64,000 bases of DNA from Stagnihabitans lacustris (GCF_025950525.1 NZ_JAPDGS010000008.1:1-64000), one strand, 5' to 3'; positions 10,050 through 19,473 are shown, counted from the stretch's first letter. The notes: a model not told the origin generated them from the letters alone. A program made the numbers and translations.

Positions 10050-10975
10050 GCCGCGGCCCCCCGTTTCAATACGCCGGAAAAGGTGGCGAAGATCGCCAGC
10101 ACGACGGCCAGCAGGGTGAAGGACAAGGACGCCCCCAAGGGCCAGTTGAAGGCTTGGGTGAACTGGTCCTCGATCACCGTGCCCAGCGTCATGCCGACCT
10201 TGCCGCCCAGGATGCGCGGCTCCATGAAGGACCCGATCACCGGGACAAAGGTCAGCACCGCGCCAGAGATCAGCCCGGGGGCCGCCAGCGGGATCAGGAT
10301 GCGGGTCAGCACCGTCCCCCACCGCGCGCCCAGGCTTTGCGCGGCCTCGATCACGGCGTCGTCAATGGTGATCAGCGCGATGTAACAGGTCAGGATCATA
10401 TAGGGCAGATAGCCATGCACCAGGCCCAGCACGATGGCGGGGCGAGAGTACAGAAAGCTGATCGACCCATCGCCCACCAGATGCCACAGACTGTCCAGAA
10501 AGCCGTTCTCGCGCAGGACCATGGTCCAGGAAAACACCCGCACCAGACCATTGGTCCAAAAGGGCAGCAGGATCAGGACAAGCAGCGTCTCGCGCTGGCG
10601 GCCTGCCGTGCAGCGCACCAGGGCCAGGGCCGCAAAGAAACCCAGGACCGCACAGATCAGCGTGGTCCAGAACCCCATGACCAGGGTGTTCCAGGCGATG
10701 CGGACCAGATAGCCCTGGTCGATAAAGGCGCGGTAATGGCGCAGGGTGAACTCCACCGGCGCTTGGCCCATCGGCGTTTTGTTCAAGAAGGAAAAGACGA
10801 ACATCGTCGCCAGGGGCAGAAAGACCGCCAGCGTCAGCCAGGCATAGGCCGGAAGCAGCAGCGCGGTGGTCGCAGCCCATCCCGGGATCTTGCGCGGGCT
10901 GTGGGGCCCGCGCAGGTCGTGCAGTCCGGTGCCCGGGCTTTGCGGCCCGGGCAAGGGGCTTGCCTCATTCGGCAT
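10046..10975 (-). CDS. PotB-like ABC transporter permease
   Basis: A 309-residue permease of the PotB type. A polar 35-residue N-terminus precedes the first membrane helix (ALLLPAYAWLTLAVFLPL); the EAA loop reads IEAAQSLGARWGTVLTRIL. ATG 10975 overlaps the end of the binding-protein gene by 11 bases, which supports coupling and this start; the frame is open further upstream only as a shadow of that gene. It pairs with the PotC-like protein. Confidence 0.94.
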   Translation of the reverse strand: MPNEASPLPGPQSPGTGLHDLRGPHSPRKIPGWAATTALLLPAYAWLTLAVFLPLATMFVFSFLNKTPMGQAPVEFTLRHYRAFIDQGYLVRIAWNTLVMGFWTTLICAVLGFFAALALVRCTAGRQRETLLVLILLPFWTNGLVRVFSWTMVLRENGFLDSLWHLVGDGSISFLYSRPAIVLGLVHGYLPYMILTCYIALITIDDAVIEAAQSLGARWGTVLTRILIPLAAPGLISGAVLTFVPVIGSFMEPRILGGKVGMTLGTVIEDQFTQAFNWPLGASLSFTLLAVVLAIFATFSGVLKRGAAA

Positions 10976-12041
10976 AGAAGGCCTTGACCTCTTCCCAGGC
11001 GGCGTTGAAGGCCTCGCGGCGTTCGTCGGGCATGGCGGACATGACGTTCTTGGAGACCATGTAGTCCGGCTTGTGCACCTGGGCCGACAGGTCATCGGCG
11101 GGCAGGGCGGCCAGGGCCTGCGCATTGGCCGAAGCCGGCGCGCCGACCTTGGTGGCCCATTCCACATAGAACTTCGGGTCGATCATCCAGTTGATGAAGG
11201 CCGCAGCGCCCTCGGGGTTGGGCGCACCCGCCGCCACCGCCAGCCCGTCGACCCAGACCACCGCGCCCTCGGCGGGCACGACGAAATCCACCGGCAGCCC
11301 GGCATTGCGCCGCGACCGGACCGAACCGCCCGACCAGAACATCGACACGTCGAACTCACCGGCGGCAAAGCTCTTGTTCCACTGATCCTCCGAGGACCAC
11401 AGCAGTTTGATATTCGGCTTCAGCGCCTTGAGCGCCTCTTTGACCGCCTCCATGTCGGCGGGATCGTTCAGGTCCTGCCCCGTGGTCAGCGCGCCCAGGG
11501 CGACCGCGATCATCGCGTCGTCGTTCATCGCAAAGCGGCCCGCATAGGCCGGTGCGGCCAGGTCCTTGTAGGAGGCCGGTTTCGCCACCCCCTCGCGCAC
11601 CGCAATCGAGGTCATGCCCCAAACCCATGGCACCGCAAAGCCCTTGCCGTCGATGGCGAAATTCGGGTTGGTCAACAGGTCGGCCGAGATATTGGCCGCA
11701 TTGGGGATCGTCGCCAGATCGGCCGGCACGATCAGCCCTTCCATGGCCGCGGTGGACACCCGCGCCGAATTCAAAAGCACCACGTCATAGGCGCCCGGAT
11801 TGGTGCGCAGCTTGGTCAGCGTCTCGGCCTCGGAAGAGAAGTAGTCGTGGACGACCTCGATCCCGGTGGCTGTGGCAAAGGCCTCCAGCGACCAGGCCTC
11901 GTCGGTGCCATAGCCTTGCCAGTTCAGCACGGTGATCTTGCCACCCGCAGCCCGTGCGGGCAGGCCAGCAGCCCCCGCAGCCCCCGCAGCCATGGCCGCC
12001 GCCAGAACCCGCATCGTGTCGCGCCGTGAAATCCTCGTCAT
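10965..12041 (-). CDS. PotD-like extracellular solute-binding protein
   Basis: A 358-residue periplasmic binding protein of the spermidine/putrescine class. The N-terminus (MTRISRRDTMRVLAAAMAAG) has a twin-arginine-like SRRDTM motif and an alanine-rich hydrophobic stretch; the mature part starts near GGKITVLNWQGYGTDEAW, typical of PotD/PotF. GGAGG six bases before ATG 12041 fixes the start. It is the first gene of a leftward operon PotD-B-C-A, cysteine hydrolase, GH3, MarR. The ligand is not certain: the neighbouring glycosidase and hydrolase argue for something more complex than putrescine, such as a glycosylated or amide-linked cation. Confidence 0.93.
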   Translation of the reverse strand: MTRISRRDTMRVLAAAMAAGAAGAAGLPARAAGGKITVLNWQGYGTDEAWSLEAFATATGIEVVHDYFSSEAETLTKLRTNPGAYDVVLLNSARVSTAAMEGLIVPADLATIPNAANISADLLTNPNFAIDGKGFAVPWVWGMTSIAVREGVAKPASYKDLAAPAYAGRFAMNDDAMIAVALGALTTGQDLNDPADMEAVKEALKALKPNIKLLWSSEDQWNKSFAAGEFDVSMFWSGGSVRSRRNAGLPVDFVVPAEGAVVWVDGLAVAAGAPNPEGAAAFINWMIDPKFYVEWATKVGAPASANAQALAALPADDLSAQVHKPDYMVSKNVMSAMPDERREAFNAAWEEVKAFYAE

Positions 12042-12380
12042 CTTTTCCTCCGTTAACCATGAGTGAAGGGTGGGCCATCTTGGCAGACGGCATAGCTTCC
12101 CGGGTCCGAAGATGCCACATGGCAACTGTCGGTTGAGCGCGGGACCAGGCCTCGGCCCCAGGCGCGAACCCCGGGCCGGTGATGCGATTGTTCGGACGGC
12201 GCCAAGGCGCAAGACCCCCGCGGAACCCCCGCAAAAGCCCAAGTCAAAGCGGTTTCGTCACCCTGTCAGCGCCGATTTCAGTTCAGCGATATTTGTTGGT
12301 ATACATACTATTATTTTCCCGACCCGCCCTGTCAAACTGTTTCTTTCCCGGGGCCGGGCTTTCTGGTCCAAGGCGAAAAA
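12042..12380 (-). other. Non-coding leader of the PotD operon
   Basis: These 339 bases between the GH63-like stop and the PotD start hold no convincing gene. On the leftward strand they carry a candidate promoter (12308-12335) and a long leader. Within the leader, 12089-12116 can fold into a stem of GGCAT/ATGCC with an inner CTTC/GAAG, and an adjacent TGCCA-CA-TGGCA element (about 12113-12124) could form a competing hairpin. A GGTATACATA element at 12298-12307, centred on the palindrome GTATAC, resembles GntR-type operators. Confidence 0.45.
12308..12335 (-). promoter_or_regulatory. Candidate sigma-70 promoter of the PotD operon
   Basis: On the leftward strand TTGACA (12335-12330) stands 16 bases before TAATAG (12313-12308), in the most AT-rich stretch of the area. 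If used, the transcript has a leader of about 260 bases before PotD. Confidence 0.45.
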
Positions 12381-14534
12381 TCAGGAAAACCAAAGGTCGA
12401 ATTGGCCGCCTTCTGCGCCGGTCAGGTCAAAGATCAGCCCGCCCGGAATGGGCCGAGTCCGAATCACCTCTCCGTTCCAAAGCGCCAGAACCGGCATATC
12501 GTCGCGCCAAAGCGTCACCTGACCCAAGGTCATCGCCCGGGCCGAGATGCGGTCGGGGCGCAAGATCACCTGCTCCAGCCGGGCCGAGGTCGCAAGGATC
12601 GGCTGGTCGTTCAGCGTCACGGTCAAAGTCAGCGCGTCGCAATCGACCCCCATCCGCCCCCAGGGCGAGACCAGGGGCCCGATCCGCCGCTCCGCACCCG
12701 GCCGCAGGATCAGCCCGCGCCAGGGGTCGAAGTCCACCGTCTCGCCCAGGTCGATCAAGGGCAAAAGCCCGGCCCAGATATAGAACGGATCGGTGTCGCC
12801 CTGATCCATCGCCGCGCCGGTCGTGGCGCTGTAGTTTTCGGCTGCGATCCGGTCGCCCTGCCAGTTCTTCAGGAACAGCGCCCGCGACATGGTGGCAAGG
12901 GGGGCGGTGTCCTGGCCCGCCCGGCGCAGGCCCAGCCAGACGAGGTAATTCACATTGGGCCAGATGCGGCCGCGCCAATAGACATTCTCGGCAAAGGCCG
13001 GATCGTCGCGCGTGGCATTGGGAAGCCCCCAGTCGCCGCCAAAGGTCGCGGGATCGGCCAGATGCCGCATTAGATGGGCGGTTTGCGCGGCATCGGCGGC
13101 CCCACACAGCAGCGGATAAAAGCTGGTGGGCGACAGCGACCGCACAAAGCCGCCCTGCCTTTGCCGGTTGGCAAAGATCTGGCGGTCGGCATCCCACAGC
13201 CTGTCGCGGATCAGGGCGCGGTGGCTTGCGGCAAGGGCTGCGAACTCTGCGGCCTCGGCCGCGCGCCCCAGGGCGCCGGCCATCAGCGCCAGCATCTCGG
13301 CATCCAGGCAGACGGCGCAATTCAGCCCCAGGTCCCAGGTCGACAGGCTGCGGGTGTCGGCGTCATAGACCGCCTCGTCATGGGTGGCGGAATTGTCCAT
13401 CCCCGTCTCGTTTCGCGCACCAAAGGCGGTGCCCTTGTAAAGCGCCTCGCCGACGTCCGATGTCCCGCAAGAGATCAGACCGTCATGGCCGCGCATCGCC
13501 CGCCACCAGCGCTGATTGCGGGCCATCGTGTCAAAGCATTGCTTTAGCACAGAAATCTCGTGGCTGCGCTGGAACAGGTTCCAGGCGATCAGGCTGCCCA
13601 GGGGCGGCTGGCTGCGGTCGACCCAGGTGTCACGCGAGGTCGCGATACAGGCAAAGTTGCCCTGCGGCGTGGCATGAGACAGCGCCACGGCCAGGTTTTC
13701 GCGCGCAAGGCCCAGGTCCAGCACCCCGGCCAGAAGTGCGGCATAGGTCTGGTCATTGTGCCAGACCGCCCAGGTCCCCAGGTTCCAGATCCGCGTCACC
13801 GCAGTAAAGGGGCGGGCGTTGACCCCGTCCCAGATCGTGTTCCAGCCGACAATGTCGCGGATGGCGTCATAAGAGACATCGCCCGCAGCCGCCGGAGGCC
13901 CCGGCACCAAAGCCGCGCGGGCGCCCGCAAGCGCCAAGTCACGGCTGTCGGCCACCGCCGCAGCCCAGGCCCCGGCGCGCGACATCTCCAGGTTGAAACG
14001 CAGCGCCAGAAGCGGCGCGGCCTCGGCCCGGCTGTCGCGGTGGAAATAGCCATGCGCGGCGTAGTCCTGACACAAGGCGTTCAGGTCGGCATGGCCCGTC
14101 ACCTGCACCGGCGCCTGATCCGTCACCAAAGCCACCCAGCGGTCGCCAAAGCGCACCAGGGCCGCGCCGTCCTGCCATGTGACCTCGTGGCGCTCTTCGG
14201 TATGCAAGGCCAGCGTCACCCAGAACCGCAGCCCCCATTCCAGCGGCTGACCCTCCCACGATCCCCGCACCGCAAAAGGCCCCGGCTTGGTCGTGCGGAA
14301 ATCCACAAGCGTGCCGCCGTGTTCGGCCTGCCATTCGATCAGCGACCCGTCCAGCGCATGACGCCCCAGCCGCATCTTGTCCGACCGCGGCGCCATCAGC
14401 GCACAGTTGCGCGTCCGCGAGGAATACAGAACCGGCGTCACCCGCAGGCCCAGGGGCAGAAAGACCATCTCGCCCGGCAGGTCCGACCACGAATTCCAGG
14501 CGCGCTCTTGCGGGATCGTCAGATGTTTCAGCAT
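12381..14534 (-). CDS. GH63-like (alpha/alpha)6-barrel glycosidase
   Basis: A 717-residue protein whose C-terminal two thirds look like the (alpha/alpha)6 catalytic domain shared by GH63, trehalases and mannosylglycerate hydrolases: WNTIWDGVNARPFTAVTR, GNFACIATSRDTWVDRSQPPLG, ETGMDNSATHDEAVYD, YWRGRIWPNVNYLVW and AENYSATTGA. The N-terminal third is beta-rich. No signal peptide is seen. ATG 14534 has GGAGG five bases upstream. It lies 32 bases after the enamidase gene, so both are probably one transcript from the divergent promoter near 15800. Substrate is unknown; an alpha-linked mannose or glucose conjugate is possible from the family. Confidence 0.82.
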   Translation of the reverse strand: MLKHLTIPQERAWNSWSDLPGEMVFLPLGLRVTPVLYSSRTRNCALMAPRSDKMRLGRHALDGSLIEWQAEHGGTLVDFRTTKPGPFAVRGSWEGQPLEWGLRFWVTLALHTEERHEVTWQDGAALVRFGDRWVALVTDQAPVQVTGHADLNALCQDYAAHGYFHRDSRAEAAPLLALRFNLEMSRAGAWAAAVADSRDLALAGARAALVPGPPAAAGDVSYDAIRDIVGWNTIWDGVNARPFTAVTRIWNLGTWAVWHNDQTYAALLAGVLDLGLARENLAVALSHATPQGNFACIATSRDTWVDRSQPPLGSLIAWNLFQRSHEISVLKQCFDTMARNQRWWRAMRGHDGLISCGTSDVGEALYKGTAFGARNETGMDNSATHDEAVYDADTRSLSTWDLGLNCAVCLDAEMLALMAGALGRAAEAAEFAALAASHRALIRDRLWDADRQIFANRQRQGGFVRSLSPTSFYPLLCGAADAAQTAHLMRHLADPATFGGDWGLPNATRDDPAFAENVYWRGRIWPNVNYLVWLGLRRAGQDTAPLATMSRALFLKNWQGDRIAAENYSATTGAAMDQGDTDPFYIWAGLLPLIDLGETVDFDPWRGLILRPGAERRIGPLVSPWGRMGVDCDALTLTVTLNDQPILATSARLEQVILRPDRISARAMTLGQVTLWRDDMPVLALWNGEVIRTRPIPGGLIFDLTGAEGGQFDLWFS

Positions 14535-14566
14535 GGGTCCTCCTGGGGCCAGCAAAGCACAGAGGC

Positions 14567-15769
14567 TCAGTGACCGCCACCCTCAGAGGGGGCGGGTTGG
14601 CGCAGGACCTTGGGGATGCGCCAGGCGGGCGGGGTGTTGCGGCTGCGGTGGCTGCGGATCACGCCGTCGATCACCGTCATGCCGACGCCGGGCAGGTTGC
14701 CGAATTGCACCGAGTCCAGGATCGTCTTGCCCGGCGTGTGCTGCGCCTGATCCATCAGCACGAAGTCGGCGCAATAGCCCTTCTCGATCATCCCCGTGTC
14801 AAGGCCGCGTTGTCGCGCCGTGTTGCCGGTGCCAAAGCAAAAGGCGATCTCGGCGGGCACATTGCCCAGACTGGACAGCATGGCGATCATCCGCAAGATG
14901 CCCAGCGGCTGCACGCCCGACCCCGCAGGCCCATCGGTGCCCAAAAGGATGCGGTCCAACTCTCCCAACTCGCGCGCGGTGTTCAGCGTCAAGAGCGCCG
15001 CGCGTTCGTTGCCGTTGTGGACAATTTCCAGCCCCATCTTGCAGCTTTCGCACAGGCAGATGATCTGGTCATCCGGAAGCGCCGAATGGCCGCCGTTCAC
15101 ATGGCCGATGATATCCGCCCCCGTCTCCAGCACCATGGCGGCGTCGATCAGGCCAGACCCGGGGATCGACGGCCCCCCGGTGTGGATCGTGCTTTGGATG
15201 CCGTATTTGCGCGCCCAATCCACCATCTGCCGCGCGGTCTTGCCGTCCTTGACGGTGCCGAGGCCGACCTCTCCCAGCAGTTTGACCCCGGCGGCGGCCA
15301 GGTCGCGGAAATCCTCTTCGACCATGCCATGTTCGATGATCGGCGCGCCCGCCATGACCTTGACGCCGGAGGGGCGGAAATTCTCATACCAACGCTGCGC
15401 CGCAATCGCCATGGCCTTGAGGCCGACAATATCGCGCGGACGGCCGGGCATGTGGACCTCTCCGGCGGAAATCAGCGTGGTGACACCGCCATGCAGCGTC
15501 GAGTCGATCCAGTTCAGCTGGTTTTGCCGCGGGGTGTAATCGCCCACGACCGGATGGATATGGCTGTCGATCAGCCCTGGCGCCAGCGTGGCGCCCATGG
15601 CGTCGATCTCGGTCGTGGCGCCCTCGGTGTCCAGATCGGCGGCACGGCCCCAGGCGGTGATCTTGCCATCCATCGCGATCAGGCAATCGGCGTCCAGGAT
15701 CGGCGCCTCCATCCGCCCCGAAAGCATCAGGCCCACGTTGCGGATCACCAGTTTTGCGGGCTGTGACAT
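14567..15769 (-). CDS. ena: Enamidase (amidohydrolase) of reductive nicotinate degradation
   Basis: A 400-residue amidohydrolase-superfamily enzyme. Metal ligands are seen as DSHIHP (His70, His72), Glu in GEVGLG, His in IHTGG and IGHVNGG, and Asp in LLGTDGP. Stretches such as APRQ/TPRQ, LHGGVTTLISAG, PGRPRD and SRNTPPA match the recalled sequence of Eubacterium barkeri enamidase, which hydrolyses 1,4,5,6-tetrahydro-6-oxonicotinate to 2-formylglutarate and ammonia. The gene is divergent from the molybdenum hydroxylase/ring reductase operon that would make that substrate, which strongly supports the call. GGAGAG lies upstream of ATG 15769. A generic imidazolonepropionase-like activity is the alternative. 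Confidence 0.85.
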   Translation of the reverse strand: MSQPAKLVIRNVGLMLSGRMEAPILDADCLIAMDGKITAWGRAADLDTEGATTEIDAMGATLAPGLIDSHIHPVVGDYTPRQNQLNWIDSTLHGGVTTLISAGEVHMPGRPRDIVGLKAMAIAAQRWYENFRPSGVKVMAGAPIIEHGMVEEDFRDLAAAGVKLLGEVGLGTVKDGKTARQMVDWARKYGIQSTIHTGGPSIPGSGLIDAAMVLETGADIIGHVNGGHSALPDDQIICLCESCKMGLEIVHNGNERAALLTLNTARELGELDRILLGTDGPAGSGVQPLGILRMIAMLSSLGNVPAEIAFCFGTGNTARQRGLDTGMIEKGYCADFVLMDQAQHTPGKTILDSVQFGNLPGVGMTVIDGVIRSHRSRNTPPAWRIPKVLRQPAPSEGGGH

Positions 15770-15961
15770 TGGGGCTCTCCGGCGGTGTTAATGGGGGGTG
15801 GTTCATTAGTAGGCTAACATCTTGTTGCAAGGGATCAAGTTTTTCCTGCGCCCGATTTTTGGGCCGGGTTTGGGGCAAATTCCCGGCCTGTCGTGGATAG
15901 CATTTGACAGAATCCCCCGCTGGGTTTCTATTTGCATACGAACAAATTGCGGGATGCGGCG
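15770..15961. promoter_or_regulatory. Divergent control region between enamidase and ring-hydroxylase operon
   Basis: A 192-base intergenic region, AT-richer than its surroundings. Rightward, TTGACA (15904-15909), a 17-base spacer and TCTATT (15927-15932) form a candidate promoter starting transcription near 15939. Leftward, inverted elements TTAG-N4-CTAA and CTTG-N3-CAAG lie at about 15807-15831 and could be operator half-sites for a shared regulator. Confidence 0.5.
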
Positions 15962-16789
15962 ATGACCTGTCTGCAAGTGACCAAACTGCAAGACGCGCTA
16001 CAGGCGCTGGCGGGGGGCGGTGTCACCGTCATCGCGGGCGGCACGGATTGGTTCCCGGCGCAGGGCGACCGTCCGATCCGGGGCGGCCTGCTGGACATCA
16101 CGGGGTTAGGGGCGCTGTCGGGCATCTCGCGTCAGGGGACGGAGTGGCGGATCGGCGCCACGACGACCTGGAGCGCGCTTGCCGCGGCCAACCTTCCGCC
16201 GGGGTTCGACGGGCTGCGTGCTGCGGCGCGGCAGGTGGGGTCCGTGCAGGTGCAAAACGCCGGGACCATCGCGGGCAATATCTGCAACGCCTCGCCCGCC
16301 GCCGATGGGGTGCCGCCGCTTTTGGCGCTTTTGGCGCGGGTCGAACTGGCCTCGGTCCGCGGCACAAGGCATCTGGCCCTGGCCGATTTTCTGCTGGGCC
16401 CGCGCCGCACGGCCCGCGCCCCGGACGAGCTGGTGACGGCGCTGATCCTGCCCGATCCGGGGGCTGCGGTTTCGGGTTTCGCCAAGCTGGGGGCGCGGCG
16501 CTATCTGGTGATCTCGATTGCCATGGTGGCGGCGAACCTGACGCTGCATCAGGGCCGCATCACCGCGGCGCGCATCGCGGTCGGCGCCTGTGCGCCGGTG
16601 GCCATGCGGTTGCCCGCCTGGGAGGCGGCCTTGGAGGGGCATCCCCTGTCGCAGCCCCTGCCGGTGCCTGACCTGCAGACCCTTGCCCCGTTGACCGATG
16701 TGCGCGCCACGGCCGCGTATCGGCGTGCCGCGGTGGCGACGCTGTTGACCGACCTTGTGACCGACCTGATCGCGAAAGGCGCAAGCTGA
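15962..16789 (+). CDS. FAD-binding subunit of a molybdenum hydroxylase
   Basis: A 275-residue medium subunit of the xanthine dehydrogenase/CO dehydrogenase family. It carries FAD and passes electrons from the FeS clusters to an acceptor. FAD-binding motifs are VIAGGTDWFP and QVQNAGTIAGNICNASPAAD. I chose ATG 15962; a TTG at 15932 in frame lies upstream of the predicted transcription start. The ribosome site before 15962 is weak. Its stop overlaps the start of the next gene as TGATG. It is the first gene of a six-gene rightward operon and partners the fused FeS/Mo subunit. Confidence 0.92.
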   Translation: MTCLQVTKLQDALQALAGGGVTVIAGGTDWFPAQGDRPIRGGLLDITGLGALSGISRQGTEWRIGATTTWSALAAANLPPGFDGLRAAARQVGSVQVQNAGTIAGNICNASPAADGVPPLLALLARVELASVRGTRHLALADFLLGPRRTARAPDELVTALILPDPGAAVSGFAKLGARRYLVISIAMVAANLTLHQGRITAARIAVGACAPVAMRLPAWEAALEGHPLSQPLPVPDLQTLAPLTDVRATAAYRRAAVATLLTDLVTDLIAKGAS

Positions 16790-19473
16790 TGGACTTCATC
16801 CTGAACGGCGCCCCGGTCTCTGCCGATCCCACCCCGGGCGAGCGTCTGTCGCAGACTCTGCGCGACCGGCTGTCGGCGTCAGAGGTCAAGGTGGGCTGCA
16901 ATGCGGGCGATTGCGGCGCCTGCACGGTGCTGGTCGATGGCCTGCCGGTTTGCGCCTGCATCACCCCGGCCCATCAGGCGCGGGGCAAGCGGGTCGACAC
17001 GGTCAAGGGCCTGCTGCAAACGCCCGAGGGGCAAAGGCTGGTGGCCAGCTTTCAGGCGCATCAGGCGGCGCAATGCGGCATCTGCACGCCGGGGATGATG
17101 GTGGCGGCGGTGGCGCTGCTGCGTGCCGTGCCCGCGCCCTCTGTGGTTCAGGTGCAGGACGCTTTGGGCGGGGTGCTGTGCCGCTGCACCGGGTATCGCA
17201 AGATCATCGACGCGGTGATGGATGCCACGCCCGCGGCCATCGCGCCGGGTGGTGTCGGCACCGCCATGGCGCGGCTGGACGGGCTGGCCAAGATCACCGG
17301 CGCCGAGGCCTATGGCGACGACGTGGCCCCCTTGGGCGCCTGGGTCGTCAAGGTCATCCGGTCGCCCCATGCGCGGGCGGACTTTGCCTTTGGCGACCTG
17401 CAGGCGGTGGCGGCTCTGGGCCTGACCGTCCTGACCGCCGCCGATGTGCCCGGCCGCAACGCCTTTGGCGTCATCCCGGCCTATGTCGACCAACCGATCT
17501 TTGCCCAACGTCAGACCCGCTTTCGCGGCGAGGCCGTGGCCGCCATCGTCGGTGAGGCCGCCGTGGTCGCGGCCTTTGACCCCGAAGATTTCCCGGTGGA
17601 CTGGACGCCCTTGCCCGCCCTGACCTCTCCGGCCGAGGCTTTGGCGCCGGGCGCGCCCCTGGTCCATCCCGACCGCGCGGGCAATGTGATGTGCCGGGGT
17701 CGCGTGCGGCGCGGCGATGTGGCGGCGGCACTGGAAACCGCCGATATCGTGGTCGAGGGTCGCTTTCAGACCGGCTTTGTCGAACATGCCGCGATCGAGC
17801 CCGAGGCCGGTTTCGCGCAGCAGGTCGGCGGACGGCTGGAGATCCACGCCTGCACCCAGGCCCCCGGGATGGACTTGGAGTCGATGGCCGAGATCCTGGG
17901 GATGGACCGCGCCGATATCCGCATCGTGCCGACCGCGGTGGGCGGCGGTTTCGGCACCAAGCTGGACCTGTCGGTGCAACCCTATGTGGCATTGGCCGCG
18001 CTGAAGACCGGGCGGCCCTGTCGCATCACCTATTCCCGCAGCTGTTCCATGCAGTCGACGACCAAGCGCCACCCCTCGGCGATCCACATGCAGATCGGCG
18101 CGACCCGGGATGGCCAGCTGACCGCGATGCGCTTTGACGGCGATTTCGACACCGGCGCCTATGCCTCCTGGGGGCCGACCGTGGCCAACCGGGTGCCGGT
18201 CCATGCCTCGGGCCCCTATCTGGTGCCGCATTACCTGGCCGAGACGCGGGCCATCCACACCAACGGCCCGCCCTCGGGCGCCTTTCGCGGCTTTGGCGTG
18301 CCGCAATCGGCCTTTGCGCTGGAAAGCCTGCTGGAGGACCTGGCCGCGCGCCTTGGCATCGACCCGCTGGAGCTGCGCTTGCGCAATGCGCTGCGCAATG
18401 GCGACGCCACGGTCTGTGGTCAGGTCTTTGACCAGGGCGTCGGGATCGGCGCCTGTTTGCGGGCGCTGCGTCCGGCCTATGACCTGGCCCGGGTCGAAAT
18501 CGCGGCCCTTGGCGCTGGCGGCCGGTTCCGGCGCGGGGTGGGCGTGGCCTCGGGCTGGTATGGCTGCGGCAATACCTCGCTGCCCAACCCCTCGACGATC
18601 CGGGCGGGGATCAGGCCGGATGGGGCGCTTGTCCTGCATCAGGGCGCGATGGACATCGGGCAGGGGGCGAACACCGTCATCGCGCAGATCTTTGCCACCG
18701 CGCTGGGGGCGCCGGTGGACTGTCTGGTGCTGATCGGGCCGGACACCGACCTGACGCCGGACGCGGGCAAAACCTCGGCCTCGCGTCAGACCTTTGTCAC
18801 CGGCAACGCGGCGCTGCGGGCGGGGCTGGCGCTGCGCGCGGCGCTTACCACGCGGCTGAACGTGGCCCCTGATGCGGCGCTGACCTTTCTGCCCGGTCAG
18901 GTCCGCGCGGGCGGGCAAAGCCTGTCGCTGGCCGCCCTGCCCCCCGACCGCTTCGGCTATGCGCTGTCGACCGAGCAAAGCTATGACCCGCCGACCCGGC
19001 CTCTGGATGCCGACGGTCAGGGCGCGCCCTATGCGCAGTTCGGTTACGCCGCCCATCTGGCCGTGGTCGAGGTCGATACCGCGCTTGGCCTGGTGCGCCC
19101 CCTGCGCTTTACCGCCGCCCATGATGTCGGCCGCGCCATCAACCCGCTGCTGGTCGAGGGTCAAGTGCAGGGCGGGATTGCCCAGGGCCTTGGGATGGCG
19201 TTGATGGAGGAATACATCCCCGGAAGGACCGAAAACCTGCACGACTACCTGATACCCACCATCGGCGACCTGCCCCCCATCGAGACGCTGATCATCGAAG
19301 AGCCCGACGCCCATGGCCCCCTTGGCGCCAAGGGCCTGGGGGAACATGTGCTGATCCCCACGGCGCCCGCGATTGTGAACGCGATCCGCGATGCGACCGG
19401 GGTCGCGCTGCACCGCCTGCCCGTGACCCCCGCCCGCCTGCGCGCGGCCCTGACGGAGCCCCGCCATGACTGA
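16789..19473 (+). CDS. Fused [2Fe-2S]/molybdopterin subunit, nicotinate-dehydrogenase-like
   Basis: An 894-residue fusion of the small FeS and large Mo subunits of a xanthine-oxidase-family hydroxylase. Residues 1-150 hold two [2Fe-2S] sites: Cys37, 42, 45 and 57 (plant-type) and Cys96, 99, 131 and 133. The rest is the Mo-pterin part, with GGGFGTK, GAFRGFG and the catalytic Glu in GLGEHV near the C-terminus. Such enzymes hydroxylate N-heteroaromatics or aldehydes with water. With a 6-hydroxynicotinate reductase-like gene next and enamidase divergent, C6 hydroxylation of nicotinate (or a close analogue) is the best guess. The GxGE motif and the split FAD subunit exclude an aldehyde ferredoxin-type enzyme. 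Ends 8 bases inside the next gene. Confidence 0.92.
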   Translation: MDFILNGAPVSADPTPGERLSQTLRDRLSASEVKVGCNAGDCGACTVLVDGLPVCACITPAHQARGKRVDTVKGLLQTPEGQRLVASFQAHQAAQCGICTPGMMVAAVALLRAVPAPSVVQVQDALGGVLCRCTGYRKIIDAVMDATPAAIAPGGVGTAMARLDGLAKITGAEAYGDDVAPLGAWVVKVIRSPHARADFAFGDLQAVAALGLTVLTAADVPGRNAFGVIPAYVDQPIFAQRQTRFRGEAVAAIVGEAAVVAAFDPEDFPVDWTPLPALTSPAEALAPGAPLVHPDRAGNVMCRGRVRRGDVAAALETADIVVEGRFQTGFVEHAAIEPEAGFAQQVGGRLEIHACTQAPGMDLESMAEILGMDRADIRIVPTAVGGGFGTKLDLSVQPYVALAALKTGRPCRITYSRSCSMQSTTKRHPSAIHMQIGATRDGQLTAMRFDGDFDTGAYASWGPTVANRVPVHASGPYLVPHYLAETRAIHTNGPPSGAFRGFGVPQSAFALESLLEDLAARLGIDPLELRLRNALRNGDATVCGQVFDQGVGIGACLRALRPAYDLARVEIAALGAGGRFRRGVGVASGWYGCGNTSLPNPSTIRAGIRPDGALVLHQGAMDIGQGANTVIAQIFATALGAPVDCLVLIGPDTDLTPDAGKTSASRQTFVTGNAALRAGLALRAALTTRLNVAPDAALTFLPGQVRAGGQSLSLAALPPDRFGYALSTEQSYDPPTRPLDADGQGAPYAQFGYAAHLAVVEVDTALGLVRPLRFTAAHDVGRAINPLLVEGQVQGGIAQGLGMALMEEYIPGRTENLHDYLIPTIGDLPPIETLIIEEPDAHGPLGAKGLGEHVLIPTAPAIVNAIRDATGVALHRLPVTPARLRAALTEPRHD

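Noticed and set aside
12281..12330. Insertion-sequence end or attachment site at the AT-rich stretch
   Set aside because: No terminal inverted repeats, target duplication, transposase or integrase; a promoter explains the composition.
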